This document shows, in pieces, positions 50,927 through 60,033 of a stretch of DNA of 64,000 bases. The notes below the pieces were generated by a model. That model saw only the letters and a list, made by a program, of their open reading frames with translations, had not been told where the DNA came from and did not search any database. The stretch is from JAJECS01 sp965262745 (GTDB taxonomy: Bacteria; Chloroflexota; UBA11872). The position numbers were made by a program, and so were the translations under genes. The stretch's first letter is position 1, and each line of letters begins with the position of its first letter. The stretch lies in the NCBI GenBank assembly GCA_965262745.1, contig OZ253558.1:1116001-1180000 (forward strand), in the 5' to 3' direction.

Positions 50927-52109
50927 CTAGGGATGGTCTGAATAAGTCTGGCGGCCGCGGCAGCGCCTATGCTCGTGGGCAACCGGCGCCGGGTGAGGAC
51001 ACGCGATGCAGCCGCAGCGATCATTCGCCGATGTGGAGTACGACGGGCAGAAGCGCCAGACGCGACGGGCGCAGTTTCTGCAGCAGATGGACGGCTTGAT
51101 TCCGTGGCGGCGGCTGGAAGCGCGCCTCCGCCCGGTGTACCCCGCCGGCGAGCGCGGGCGGCCGCCCTATCCCCTGGCCATGATGCTGCGGATCCACTGT
51201 GTGCAGCTGTTCTACAACCTCAGCGACCCGGCGATGGAAGACGCGCTCTACGACAGCGTGGCGGTGCAGCGCTTCGTGGGCCTCGCGGCGCGGGACCCGC
51301 GGCCCGATGAGACGACGATCCTCAATTTTCGGCACCTGCTGGAGCAGCATGCCCTGGGCGCGGTGCTGCTGGCCGAGATCACCCGGCATCTGGCGACGCG
51401 GGGCGTGCGGCTGCGGGAAGGCACGATCGTGGACGCGACCATCCTCGAGGCCCCAGCGTCAACGAAGAACGACGCCCAGCAGCGCGATCCCGAGATGCAT
51501 CAGGTGAAGAAGGGGAACCAGTGGTACTTCGGGATGAAGGCTCACATTGGGGTGGATGCCCAGACGGGCCTGGTGCATAGCGTGGCAACGACGGCGGCGA
51601 ACGTGGCGGACGTGACGCAGGTGCCGCAGTTGCTCCACGGCGGCGAGACGCGGGTGTGGGGGGACGCGGGGTATCAGGGCGTGGCGCGGCGCCCGGAGCA
51701 CCGGGGCCGGGCCATGGACTGGCAGATCGCCCTGCGGGCCGGGCGCCGACGGCAGCTGGCGCCGGGCAGTGCGGCCGCGCGCATGGAGCGGCGCAAGGCG
51801 GCGATGCGGGCGAAGGTCGAGCATCCGTTCTTGTACGTGAAGCGCCACTTTGGCTACGCGACGGTGCGGTATCGGGGCCTGGCGAAGAACCGGAACCGGC
51901 TCTGCCTGTTGTTTGGGCTGGCGAATCTGTTGCTCGCGGAGCGCGCCGCGCCCGCGTAGGCGGGAGTCGTGCGCCCTTGATGGCGCCGAAGGCGACCTGA
52001 ACCGCCGCTTGCGGGGCGGACCCGCCCCGATCACCGCCCCAAGCACTGATCCGCACCCGTCACAAGCCCCCGGGCGATCAGAGGCGCCGGTTGTTCAGAG
52101 CTTCCCTAG
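50927..52109 (+). mobile_element. IS5-family insertion sequence, complete with CTAG target duplication
   Basis: The element proper runs from 50931 to 52105 (1175 bp). The left inverted repeat is GGATGGTCTGAATAAG (50931-50946) and the right end, read inward, is GGAAGCTCTGAACAAC (52090-52105), with four mismatches in 16. It is flanked by CTAG on both sides (50927-50930 and 52106-52109), the YTAR-type 4-base duplication usual for IS5. The right copy of CTAG contains the lexA stop codon. One transposase gene is inside. The spacer 50687-50926 on the left holds no supported gene. Confidence 0.9.
51006..51959 (+). CDS. IS5-family transposase
   Basis: 317 residues, full length. The N-terminal helical domain starts FADVEYDGQKRQTRRAQFL. 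The DDE catalytic residues are visible: the first Asp in GTIVDATILEAPAS, the second in VWGDAGYQGVARR, and the Glu in AKVEHPFLYVKRHFGY (the DDE-Y signature with the IS5 R-x-x-Y spacing). It cuts and rejoins the element ends by the DDE transposase mechanism. The frame has no interruptions and the ends have recognisable inverted repeats, so the element may still be mobile. Confidence 0.95.
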   Translation: MQPQRSFADVEYDGQKRQTRRAQFLQQMDGLIPWRRLEARLRPVYPAGERGRPPYPLAMMLRIHCVQLFYNLSDPAMEDALYDSVAVQRFVGLAARDPRPDETTILNFRHLLEQHALGAVLLAEITRHLATRGVRLREGTIVDATILEAPASTKNDAQQRDPEMHQVKKGNQWYFGMKAHIGVDAQTGLVHSVATTAANVADVTQVPQLLHGGETRVWGDAGYQGVARRPEHRGRAMDWQIALRAGRRRQLAPGSAAARMERRKAAMRAKVEHPFLYVKRHFGYATVRYRGLAKNRNRLCLLFGLANLLLAERAAPA

Positions 52110-52705
52110 AGGCTGCGCAGGATGGCGACGGCGTGGCCGCGCACGCGCACGTCGCGGGCGTAAATGGCGTCGAAGTTGGCGTTGGCCGGCTGCAAGCGCA
52201 CACGTCCGTTTTCGCGGAAGAGACGCTTGAGCGTTGCGCTGCCGTCCTCCAGCATGGCCACGGCGATCTGGCCGTCCCGGACGGTCTCGGCGGGCGCAAC
52301 GATGACCAAGTCGCCGTCACAGATGTGGTCGTCGATCATGCTGTCGCCGCGCACGCGCAGGGCATAGGTGTCGCTGGAAGGCACGAGGCCCGAGGCAACT
52401 GGCACGGTGTCAATCCGCTCCTCAAATGCATCGATCGGCAAACCGGCGGCAATCTCGCCGACGATTGGCACGTGGACCACGCCGGCGTCGGCGCCATTGT
52501 CGAGGACTTCAATGCCATGCGACTGACCGCTGCGCCGGATGTAGCCCTTGCGCTCCAAAGCGTCCAGATGCTGCTGCACCGTCGCCGGCGCCAGGCCGAC
52601 GATGCTGCCGACCTCCCGCACGCTGGGCGTATAGCCCTCGTCACGCACGAAGCGCTCGATCGTAACCAGCACACGATGCTGCCGTTGGGTGAGCGGGTCG
52701 CCCAT
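52106..52705 (-). CDS. lexA: LexA repressor (SOS regulator)
   Basis: 199 residues from ATG 52705, with GGAGG nine bases upstream; an upstream ATG lacks a ribosome site. The winged HTH domain is LTQRQHRVLVTIERFV ... YTPSVREVGSIVGLAPATVQQHL. The S24 protease domain has the Ala-Gly cleavage site in VGEIAAGLPI, nucleophile Ser in RVRGDSMIDDHI, and the Lys in ATLKRLFRE. LexA represses DNA damage genes and cleaves itself when RecA is activated. The stop codon lies in the target duplication of the IS5 element. A dinB operon with a LexA-type box is 3 kb away. Confidence 0.96.
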   Translation of the reverse strand: MGDPLTQRQHRVLVTIERFVRDEGYTPSVREVGSIVGLAPATVQQHLDALERKGYIRRSGQSHGIEVLDNGADAGVVHVPIVGEIAAGLPIDAFEERIDTVPVASGLVPSSDTYALRVRGDSMIDDHICDGDLVIVAPAETVRDGQIAVAMLEDGSATLKRLFRENGRVRLQPANANFDAIYARDVRVRGHAVAILRSL

Positions 52706-52839
52706 GGGCAACATCCTCCGCGGCGCGCGACACTGCATGACCAACGGTCACGCGCCAAGTGATTCCACGCACGCCGAAGCTACCATACAGGATGCGAACG
52801 CGTCAACTCCGCTTCAAGAGCCCCGCGGCGCCGCGCGCG

Positions 52840-53235
52840 TCACGGCTGTAGCTCTGCGAGCGCCTCGACCGTAAGCGTCGCGCCCGAGCGGATGCCACGC
52901 AGCGCCGGGACGTCGGGGTCGTCAATGCGTCCGACCGGCGCGATCGGGCTGGCGGCGCGCGGCTCGGCGCCGCGGCTGACCGGCGTTGGGCCGAAGAAGA
53001 TGCAGAGCGCGCGACCCGGTGGCCAAATTGCCAGGTCGCCAATGTCGGCGACATCCGTTGCCCCAGCGGTCAGGTCCACGTCAATCCCGATGTCGCCGTA
53101 AATCTCGTCGCCCCACGTGCTCACGGACACGCGAAGCGGCAGGGCCTGCCAGACGGCATCGGCCGCCGGGGTGTCATGCAACCGGGCATCAACGGCGTAG
53201 TCGGCAACCTGAATCCGTACGCGGCGGGCGGGCAT
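52840..53235 (-). CDS. cyclophilin-like fold protein (PF04126/TM1367-type)
   Basis: 131 residues. The segment DIGDLAIWPPGRALCIFFGPTP is typical of the small cyclophilin-like family whose members adopt the cyclophilin fold without the prolyl isomerase active-site pattern. STWGDEIYGDIGIDVDL is another family stretch. The function is unknown. It begins four bases downstream of the GH15 stop on the same strand, so the two are probably co-transcribed. Confidence 0.75.
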   Translation of the reverse strand: MPARRVRIQVADYAVDARLHDTPAADAVWQALPLRVSVSTWGDEIYGDIGIDVDLTAGATDVADIGDLAIWPPGRALCIFFGPTPVSRGAEPRAASPIAPVGRIDDPDVPALRGIRSGATLTVEALAELQP

Positions 53236-53238
53236 GCG

Positions 53239-55218
53239 TCAGCCGGTCTGGCTGCTGAGCTCGCGGGCTCGGGCCGCGTATTGCTGCACGGTCGAGGCAA
53301 ATTCGGCGTGGCTCCAAGTGAGCGGGCTCACGCTCATGGGCTGGCCAGTGAGCGGATGCACCTGCTCGGCCAGGGTGCCGCTGGGGAGAGCGCGGTTGAC
53401 GACCCAGCGCAACAGCTCATGCGCGTGCTCCAGGTCGGCCATGGTCGCTGCTGCCGCCACTTCCCACTGCGCCAGCCACAGCGTGCAGATGAACCATGGA
53501 TTCCCGGGGATGCGGTCGATGTCATCCGAGACGCGGTGGTAATAGTCGTTTTCGTATCGGGCCGCTCCACCGATGTCGGTCTTGACCCAAAGGCGATCAC
53601 GCAGCGACTCCATGGTGGCGACGAAGCGGCTGTCGGTTGGCTCGCAGAGACCGAAGCGCCAGAGGCCGTAGACGCTGGCATCAATAGTCATATCGGGTAT
53701 GAGGGAGCCGTCGTCGGCGACTTCCAGGCGACGGATGAACCGCTGCTCGCCCTGGTGGTAGAGGTGCTCCAGCGCGGCTTCGCGGACCTCGGCGGCGGCC
53801 GCCGCGTAGCGTTCGGACTCCGCATGCTCGCCAAATCCACGGGCGAACGCGGCGGCAGCCCGTAGCCCGCCGTAGACGCTCGCGACCGTAAACGCATGGA
53901 TGCCGTACCGCTCTTCCCACAGGTCCCAGGACGGCGCGGGCAAACCGGTTGCCGGATGTCTGAAGCGGACCAGAAAGTCGGCGGCCCGCTTGATGAGCGG
54001 CGCATACAGCGGCTTGATGACCTCCGTGTCCTTGAAGCGCTCGTCATAGGCGCCCAGGGCCCACAGCACGAGGGCGGTTTCGTCCTCCTGGATCGGCAGG
54101 ATGCGGTTGCCGTCCTTGTCGGCCCAGGGGTGCCAGCTGCTGCCCGGCGTTCCGTCGGGGTTGTACTTGTGCAGCATGAAGCCACCGGGCTGAATCGCAC
54201 GGAGGCAAAAGTCGAAGAAGCGCCTGGCCAACTCACGGTGGTTGGCTTGGATGAGCACCTCGACCACCAGCGCACCGTCCCGCGGCCACATGTAGGTGTA
54301 CGTGTCGCGACCGAACTGCAGGATGTCGCTGTCATTGGCCGCAATGATCGCGCCGCCGTCGTCGGTCTGCGTGCGGACGATGAGCAGGCTGCGGCGGTAG
54401 AGATCGCAAATGGCCGGGTCAAGGCCCGTGAGGTCGAGGGCTTCGCGGGTGACCCAGTGGCGCCAGTAGTGGTTCGTACGCTCGATCAGGGTGTCGGGGC
54501 CGCGCTGCACGACCATGTCGTTGTCGTCCTTGACGCTGAAGAACTCGTCGCCGACCGCCAGCCAGTAGTGGGCAGTTGCCTCACCGCCCGGCGGGACGTG
54601 CACCTCCACCGCCCCGGTGCTGTCAACGAGACCCTGGGCGATGGCGTTGCCGGAGAGATCCCCGTCCTCGGCGTCACGCCAGGTTCCCTCCAGCCCGTGC
54701 AGGTGCTTGGTGCCGGTGCTGACCGCGCTGAAACCCGCCTGCTCGCCCGCCCAAGCGTTGGCCATGAACAGCACGTCTCGCTTGTGATGGACCAGCCCGC
54801 GCGTGAGGGGATCGAAATAGGTCGTGTCGCCCACGCCATCGCGGAACAGGTAGAAGTCATGGTGGAAGAAGAGACGAACGTGCCGCGGGTATTCGCGCAG
54901 GTTGCGAACCACGATGCGCCGGAGGTAGATCGGCCGATGGAAGTCGACCGCGTCGGCGCAGGTGAGCTCGAGCCCGAGGTCGTCGTTGACGAGGCGAACG
55001 TCGCTGACGAGCGTGTCCGGTCGGTAGCGCAGCGTTCCGTTCCAGGCGCGCGCGGTGATCCAGGCGAATTCGCCGTCGGCCCAAATCCCGAACCGAAATG
55101 GATCGTGGCCGCCGTGGTTCCAGAGACCGACATGGGGAAAGTAGATGTCGCGGATCTGATAGTCCGCGTCGAACGCGACGAGAAGACGCCCATTGCCGAT
55201 GGCTAGGTCACGCGGCAT
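53239..55218 (-). CDS. glucoamylase / glucodextranase-like glycoside hydrolase (GH15)
   Basis: 659 residues with the two-domain GH15 plan. The N-terminal beta domain starts LAIGNGRLLVAFDADYQIRD and runs to about residue 270. The (alpha/alpha)6 barrel has RTQTDDGGAIIAANDSDILQ, YTYMWPRDGALV and, near residue 440, SWDLWEERYGIHAFT with one catalytic Glu; the other is in SGTLAEQVHPLTGQPMSVSPLTWSHAEF. These enzymes release glucose or trehalose-derived units from alpha-glucans. There is no signal peptide, so the substrate is probably internal (glycogen, trehalose or dextrin). The stop is followed closely by the cyclophilin-like gene. Confidence 0.94.
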   Translation of the reverse strand: MPRDLAIGNGRLLVAFDADYQIRDIYFPHVGLWNHGGHDPFRFGIWADGEFAWITARAWNGTLRYRPDTLVSDVRLVNDDLGLELTCADAVDFHRPIYLRRIVVRNLREYPRHVRLFFHHDFYLFRDGVGDTTYFDPLTRGLVHHKRDVLFMANAWAGEQAGFSAVSTGTKHLHGLEGTWRDAEDGDLSGNAIAQGLVDSTGAVEVHVPPGGEATAHYWLAVGDEFFSVKDDNDMVVQRGPDTLIERTNHYWRHWVTREALDLTGLDPAICDLYRRSLLIVRTQTDDGGAIIAANDSDILQFGRDTYTYMWPRDGALVVEVLIQANHRELARRFFDFCLRAIQPGGFMLHKYNPDGTPGSSWHPWADKDGNRILPIQEDETALVLWALGAYDERFKDTEVIKPLYAPLIKRAADFLVRFRHPATGLPAPSWDLWEERYGIHAFTVASVYGGLRAAAAFARGFGEHAESERYAAAAAEVREAALEHLYHQGEQRFIRRLEVADDGSLIPDMTIDASVYGLWRFGLCEPTDSRFVATMESLRDRLWVKTDIGGAARYENDYYHRVSDDIDRIPGNPWFICTLWLAQWEVAAAATMADLEHAHELLRWVVNRALPSGTLAEQVHPLTGQPMSVSPLTWSHAEFASTVQQYAARARELSSQTG

Positions 55219-55350
55219 CGCCTGCCCCTTCCGCGCCGGAACGCATCACCGGAAGCCGCATTATGGCAGGGTGGTCGCTTGCCCCGAGTGCTAGCGCGGT
55301 TGCGGGCGTGGGCGTCGGCCTGCGACACCGAAGGTAGGGCGGAGACTCGG

Positions 55351-55374
55351 CCCATGCTGCGCGCAGCATATGGG
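55351..55374. repeat. perfect palindrome in intergenic space
   Basis: CCCATGCTGC-GCGCAGCAT-ATGGG, near a GTAGGGC core at 55333, is a near-perfect palindrome in the 286-base gap between the divergent GH15 and peptidyl-prolyl isomerase genes. Related hairpins occur at 30907. No gene is supported in the rest of the gap. Confidence 0.6.
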
Positions 55375-55504
55375 CCACCGGACATGGGCCGCCGGATGCG
55401 GGTCGGTTGCGGTTCACCCACCAATGGGGCTCCAGAGTGGCGATCATGCGGCGATCGCGGCAAAATACCCGTGTGTAGCGCAGGGCATACGAACAGGGCG
55501 CGTG

Positions 55505-56128
55505 ATGCGGCGAGTGATCGGCTTCATGCTGGTGTCGGCAATGGTGGTCGTTGCGGTCGCCTGCGGCGAATCGAGGCCGGACGGGCCTGCCACGTTCGAA
55601 GCCTATCCGGAGATGCGGGTCGAGCCGGAACGGCCCTATAGCATCATCTTCACCACGAACATCGGGCGCATGACCTTCAAGCTGCTGCCCGCGGAGGCGC
55701 CGCTTGCGGTCAACAGCTTCACGTTCCTGGTGACTGAGGGATTTTTCGACGGCATGACATTTCATCGTGTGCTTCCAGGCGTGCTTGCCGAATCCGGCGA
55801 TCCGACGGGCACCGGCACTGGCGGGCCGGGCTACACCTTCGAGGTCGAGCCGCCGCAGCGGCCGTACATCCGCGGCAGCCTGGCCATGGCTAACGATGGG
55901 ACGCCGAGCTCCAACGGGTCGCGCTTCTTCATCGTCCTCGGCGACCTCGCGGGGAACGGCGAGCCGCCACGCGACTACACCGTCTTCGGTCTTGTGAAGG
56001 AGGATCACGCCCCGTCGGAGGCGACGATTTCGAAAATCGAGGCCGCGACGGACCCGGTAACGATCACCAGTGTCAAGGCCATCGAAGGCTGTCTGCCCAA
56101 CGTGAGCATGTGGGTCCAAGGCTGCTAG
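55505..56128 (+). CDS. lipoprotein peptidyl-prolyl isomerase (cyclophilin type)
   Basis: 207 residues from ATG 55505 (MRRVIGFMLVSAMVVVAVAC), where the lipobox ends with a Cys at residue 20; an in-frame extension upstream has no signal. The cyclophilin domain shows FTTNIGRMTFKLLPAEAPLAV, FDGMTFHRVLPG with the catalytic Arg, GSLAMANDG and SRFFIVLGD. This enzyme speeds prolyl cis-trans isomerisation of secreted proteins at the outer face of the membrane. A tightly following MOSC gene is on the same strand. Confidence 0.93.
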   Translation: MRRVIGFMLVSAMVVVAVACGESRPDGPATFEAYPEMRVEPERPYSIIFTTNIGRMTFKLLPAEAPLAVNSFTFLVTEGFFDGMTFHRVLPGVLAESGDPTGTGTGGPGYTFEVEPPQRPYIRGSLAMANDGTPSSNGSRFFIVLGDLAGNGEPPRDYTVFGLVKEDHAPSEATISKIEAATDPVTITSVKAIEGCLPNVSMWVQGC

Positions 56129-56155
56129 GGAAATCGCCCGGCGCCGCTGACCCGG

Positions 56156-56788
56156 GTGCTCGGAATCAAGCGGTCGAAAACGCCGCTTCGGACACTTCTG
56201 GAGAAGCCTGAGGTGGGCGACTCAGCGAACGCGGCGCGTCACCTGACCGTGGAAGAGCTCGAAACCGGGCTCGACCATATTCGGCAGTCTCCGGCGGACG
56301 GCGGCCCCTTGCGCATGATCGTGCAACGCCCCGATGTCGATGCGCGTGAGGTGGCGGCGGAGGGCAAGCTCGATATCGCCACCGGTCTCATGGGGGACGG
56401 CTGGAAGGATCGCGGGAGCACGCGCACCCCGGACGGCGGACCGAACCCGGCTGCGCAGGTCACCATCATGAACTCCCGCGTGCTCGCCTTGTTGGCACGG
56501 TCCGAGGAGCGATGGCCGCTGGCCGGCGATCAGCTCGTGATTGATATCGACATGAGCACGGAGAACCTGCCGCCAGGGGCGCGGCTTTCGATTGGCTCGG
56601 CAGTGATCGAGATCTCCGAGGAGCCGCACACGGGTTGCGCAAAGTTTGCCCAACGGTTTGGAGACGCCGCGCTCCGGTTTATCAGCACGCCAATGGGGCG
56701 GCAGATGCGGCTGCGCGGCATCAACACGCGAGTCGTCCGTTCGGGGACGATTCGGGTGGGAGACGTGGCAACGAAGCTCGGAACCTAG
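56156..56788 (+). CDS. MOSC-domain protein
   Basis: 210 residues from GTG 56156. The MOSC domain is seen in TGLMGDGWKDRGS, PAAQVTIMNSRVLALLA, WPLAGDQLVIDIDMSTENLP and ISEEPHTGCAKFAQRFGDAALRF, with the conserved cysteine in HTGCAKF. The first ~60 residues are helical and not assigned. MOSC proteins act as sulfur-carrier or reductase modules using molybdenum cofactor or related substrates. It starts 27 bases after the peptidyl-prolyl isomerase gene and converges with the flotillin gene across a 267-base spacer. Confidence 0.85.
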   Translation: MLGIKRSKTPLRTLLEKPEVGDSANAARHLTVEELETGLDHIRQSPADGGPLRMIVQRPDVDAREVAAEGKLDIATGLMGDGWKDRGSTRTPDGGPNPAAQVTIMNSRVLALLARSEERWPLAGDQLVIDIDMSTENLPPGARLSIGSAVIEISEEPHTGCAKFAQRFGDAALRFISTPMGRQMRLRGINTRVVRSGTIRVGDVATKLGT

Positions 56789-57002
56789 ACCGGCCGAGCC
56801 TACCCACGGATTGGCCCTTTCGTTCAGAAAGGCGACTGGGAACGACCTCGTCGCCTCAGCCAATCTCGCCAAGGGCCGTGCACCGTTGTACCCACCACAT
56901 CGGTGTTAGGGACGACGCTGACGGACGCCATATCGGCCGACGCATCGAATCTGGGCGTCCAAGGTAGTGTGCCGAGCGCCGCGCCACCGCCGGCCTCGTA
57001 GG

Positions 57003-57037
57003 CGCAGGTGCAAGGGCCCTATGCCCTTGCACCTGCG
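57003..57037. terminator. 15-bp perfect stem-loop between convergent MOSC and flotillin genes
   Basis: CGCAGGTGCAAGGGC pairs perfectly with GCCCTTGCACCTGCG around the 5-base loop CCTAT. It lies 19 bases after the flotillin stop codon on the minus strand. There is no T run, so a Rho-independent terminator is not certain, but the position suits a bidirectional terminator. The rest of 56789-57002 holds no feature that I can name. The preceding GTAGG links it to the GTAGGG palindrome family. Confidence 0.5.
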
Positions 57038-57055
57038 TCTGCTAACGAGGTTCGG

Positions 57056-58501
57056 CTACTTGTCGTCCTCCGGCGCCGCGTCGGCCTCGCCGCCCTTGGC
57101 CGACATGTCCGACATGATGCCGGGGAGGTTCTTGAGCGTGCTGATGAGGTCGATGCCGGTGAGCGACTCCACCAGGGCCGGAAGCTGCGCGATGGTGGCC
57201 GATACGTCCTGCGTCACCTTGCTGGCGCCGGCGCCCGCGCTGTCGGGGCCGCCGTTGCTGATCACCACGATGCTGTCGGTCTTGGCGAGGGGCTGCGCCA
57301 CGGCACTCGCGACATCGGGCAGCGATTCGAAGAGCTGCTGGATCATGGCCGCCTGGCCGTATTCCTTCCAGGCATCGGCCTTCTTGTTCATCGCCTGGGC
57401 CTCCGCGAGGCCTTGGGCTCTGGTAGCGTCCGCACCCGCCTCACCCCTTGCTCGGATGGCGTCAGCATCGGCTTGTCCGCGGAGCCTGGTCGACTCGGAT
57501 TCCGCCTGAGCCTCGGCAATGACGCGTGAGCGCTCGCCCTCCGCCACCGTCTCAAGCTTGTATCGTTCCGCTTCGGCCTCGACGCGTGTGCCGCGGCGGT
57601 GCCCTTCCGCGCGCAATTCCAATTGGTCGCGCTCGGCCTCGGCGGGACGCCGGATCGTCGCGTCTAGCTCGCGCTCCCGCCGGGCGACCTCCTGTACCTG
57701 GACCTCAATCTGCTTTTGCCGCTCGATGACCTCGACTTGCGACTCTTCCGACCGGATTCGCTGGCGGGTTATTGCCTCTTGCAGGGAATACGCCAACTCG
57801 GCCTCGGCCCGCCGGGCGTTGACCTGCTTGTCATACGCGGCCTTTTCCGTGTGGAAGTCACGTTCGGACTCGGCGATCTCGGTGTCGGCCGCGAAGCGCG
57901 CCGCCTGCCGCTCCTGGTCGGCTTGAGCTTCCTTGATGCCGGCGTCGCGCTCGGCCTGGGCTACACCGATCGCCGCATCCCGCTTGACCTCCGCGGTCCG
58001 GCTTACGCCAAGGGCTTCGAGATAGCCCTGCTCATCCTGGATGTCGCGGATCGAAAAGCTGACGATTTCCAACCCCATGTTGGTCATGTCGGTTGCCGCC
58101 ACGTCGCGCACTTGCTCGGCAAAGGCCACACGGTCGCGGTAGATGTCCTCGACGGTCATCGTGCCCAGAATGGCGCGTTGCTGGCCCTCAAGGGTCTGCA
58201 GGGCAACTTCCGCAATCTCGCGCACGCTCTTGCCCAAGAACTGCTCCGCCGCGGTGCGAATCGCATTTTCGCTGCGTCCGACCTTGACCTGCGCGACGCC
58301 GTCGACCGAGACCGACACACCCTCCTTGGTGTAGACCCTGGCCGTGTTGATCTGAAGCGTCATTACTTCCAGGGAGATGGTCTGCGCCTTCTGCAGAATC
58401 GGGATCACGAAGATCCGCCCACCGACCTTCAGCCTCGGTTTGGCGCTGCCACCCGAGACGATCAGCCCATGGTTGGGTCCAACAGTGTGAAAGCCTGCCA
58501 T
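57056..58501 (-). CDS. flotillin/SPFH-family protein (YuaG/FloT-like)
   Basis: 481 residues. The SPFH domain covers residues ~10-190 (NHGLIVSGGSAKPRLKVGG, IRTAAEQFLGKSVREIAEVALQTLEGQQRAILGTMTVEDIYRDR, the family-typical signature). A long Glu/Ala/Arg-rich coiled coil (EAELAYSLQEAITRQRIRSEE..., AEGERSRVIAEAQAESESTRL) and a Gly/Asp-rich tail follow. Flotillins scaffold membrane microdomains. No transmembrane helix is present, so membrane contact must be through a hairpin or partner. The NfeD gene lies upstream on the same strand (44-base gap), the normal flotillin partner. Confidence 0.9.
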   Translation of the reverse strand: MAGFHTVGPNHGLIVSGGSAKPRLKVGGRIFVIPILQKAQTISLEVMTLQINTARVYTKEGVSVSVDGVAQVKVGRSENAIRTAAEQFLGKSVREIAEVALQTLEGQQRAILGTMTVEDIYRDRVAFAEQVRDVAATDMTNMGLEIVSFSIRDIQDEQGYLEALGVSRTAEVKRDAAIGVAQAERDAGIKEAQADQERQAARFAADTEIAESERDFHTEKAAYDKQVNARRAEAELAYSLQEAITRQRIRSEESQVEVIERQKQIEVQVQEVARRERELDATIRRPAEAERDQLELRAEGHRRGTRVEAEAERYKLETVAEGERSRVIAEAQAESESTRLRGQADADAIRARGEAGADATRAQGLAEAQAMNKKADAWKEYGQAAMIQQLFESLPDVASAVAQPLAKTDSIVVISNGGPDSAGAGASKVTQDVSATIAQLPALVESLTGIDLISTLKNLPGIMSDMSAKGGEADAAPEDDK

Positions 58502-58545
58502 GCGTTTTTCCTGACGAGATGCTACGAATCTCTATTATGCACGGC

Positions 58546-59895
58546 TCAACCATTCCCCTGCCGATAGAGCCGTTCGACCTTGAGCACTCCTTGGTACACC
58601 CCGATGACGCGCACCTCCTCGCCTTCCCGGATCGAGTCTCCGGGACCGGCCGACGCCGACCACTCCTTGTCTGACACCTTGACCCTGCCTGCCGGGTCCA
58701 GATCGGACAGCGCCACGCCCGAAGCTCCTTCCAGCAGCACGTCTTCCTCGGTCTGAAATCCGGTCGAGACCCCGCCGCCATGCATGGCCAGACGCATGAA
58801 CAGCACCCACGCCGCGGCCATGAGTCCGGACGTCACCGCGATGACGACCGGACTCACCATGATGTTCAGCTCCGGCAGGTCCGATGGGCTGAAGAAGTTG
58901 CCGAACAGGAAGATCGACCCTAGGACGAAAGAGACGATCCCGCCCGCACCGAAGAGGCTGAATCCAGGCGCCGTCGTCTCCGCATAGAACAGTCCCATCG
59001 CAAGGGCAAGCAACACCAGGCCGACCCAGTTGCCGGGAAGATTGAAGAATCCGACGAAGGCCAGGATGAGCGCGATAACACCAATGACCCCTGGGCCGAT
59101 CATGCCGGGAACGGACCACTCCGCCCAGAGAGCAACACCCCCAATCAGGAACAGCACCAGCGCCAGGTTGGGATTCGCGAGGATCCCCAGCAGGTGTTCC
59201 AGCAGCGTGCGGCCAAGCTGATCCACTCGCGCACCGGCGGACTCGACCACCACGGGACCGGCCGCGGTCTCGGCGGTGCGGCCGTGGAGCTGCTCGAGCA
59301 TCGCATCCATATCGGGAGCGATGAGATCGATGACATTGAGGTCGAGAGCCTCCTGCTCCGAGTAGGCCCTGGCTCTCGAAACGGTTTCCTCCAGGGCATC
59401 GCCGTTGCGGTCCCGGATCTCGGCAATGCTGCGGATGAAGGCACGGGTGTCCTCGTCGATCTTTCGCGCGAGTGTTTCGGGCAGATCTGCGCCCCCGGCG
59501 CCAACCGCCGCGGCCGCGCCGATGTTGGTGCCCGGCGCCATCACGGCGAAGTTGGCCGCGGCCGCCACAAAGGTTCCCGCCGAGGCCGCTCTGGCGCCGG
59601 CGGGCGATACGTACACCGCGACGGGGACCTGCGCTTCCAGGAGCCGCTCGACGATTTCGCGGGTGGAGTCCACGAGGCCGCCCGGCGTGTCCAAGCGGAT
59701 GACGGCCAGCGAGACGCCGTCCTCGCGAGCCTTGTCGAGTCCCCGCGCAATGTGAGCGGCGGAAAGCGGCTCGATGGCGCCGTCGATCTCGATGACGAGC
59801 ACGGTGGGTTCGTCCGCCCGCACCGAGTGGGTGGACTGCCACGCCAGAAGCGCGACGGCTGCAACAACCGCCGCGACCCCGATCAGGCGACGCAT
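58546..59895 (-). CDS. NfeD-family membrane protein with ClpP-like serine protease domain
   Basis: 449 residues. A signal peptide (GVAAVVAAVALLAWQ) leads to an extracellular ClpP-class domain with VIRLDTPGGLVDSTREIVERLLEAQVPVAVYVSPAGARAASAGTFVA (the catalytic Ser region) and the Lys around LPETLARKIDEDTRAF. Several membrane spans come next (LALVLFLIGGVALWAEWS, LVLLALAMGLFYAETTAPGFSLFGAGG), and a C-terminal NfeD OB-fold (LEGASGVALSDLDPAGRV ... EVRVIGVYQGVLKVERL). NfeD proteins are coupled to flotillins, where the protease part is the full-length type. This gene is first of a two-gene operon with the flotillin. Confidence 0.9.
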   Translation of the reverse strand: MRRLIGVAAVVAAVALLAWQSTHSVRADEPTVLVIEIDGAIEPLSAAHIARGLDKAREDGVSLAVIRLDTPGGLVDSTREIVERLLEAQVPVAVYVSPAGARAASAGTFVAAAANFAVMAPGTNIGAAAAVGAGGADLPETLARKIDEDTRAFIRSIAEIRDRNGDALEETVSRARAYSEQEALDLNVIDLIAPDMDAMLEQLHGRTAETAAGPVVVESAGARVDQLGRTLLEHLLGILANPNLALVLFLIGGVALWAEWSVPGMIGPGVIGVIALILAFVGFFNLPGNWVGLVLLALAMGLFYAETTAPGFSLFGAGGIVSFVLGSIFLFGNFFSPSDLPELNIMVSPVVIAVTSGLMAAAWVLFMRLAMHGGGVSTGFQTEEDVLLEGASGVALSDLDPAGRVKVSDKEWSASAGPGDSIREGEEVRVIGVYQGVLKVERLYRQGNG

Positions 59896-60010
59896 GACCG
59901 CCCTCCAAGCGGGAGGACCCGGGCGCCGAGGCGCCCGGAATTGCCCGGTTCCATCTTAGTGGAGACACGGTCGCTCCGGTCAACGAGCGGGTAGTGGGTG
60001 ACTCCGAGTC

Positions 60011-60033
60011 CGTCATTCCCGCGGAAGCGGGAA
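60011..60033. repeat. REP-like palindrome split by the IS30 element
   Basis: CGTCATTCCCGCGGAAGCGG and the following GAA end at the left edge of the IS30 element. The continuation, GGGAATCCAG, is found on its other side at 61066-61075. Together they restore the same motif as at 25943, so the insertion split the palindrome after its 3' arm. The shared GGGAA could be the target duplication. Confidence 0.65.

Noticed and set aside
52706..52839. Possible SOS box upstream of lexA (GCGAACGCGTCAAC)
   Set aside because: Only a single GAAC half-site is present with no second half at seven bases; not supported as a LexA box.
56789..57055. Small ORF candidates in the spacer between MOSC and flotillin genes
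   Set aside because: No start with a ribosome site, no homology, and the area is dominated by the 15-bp hairpin.
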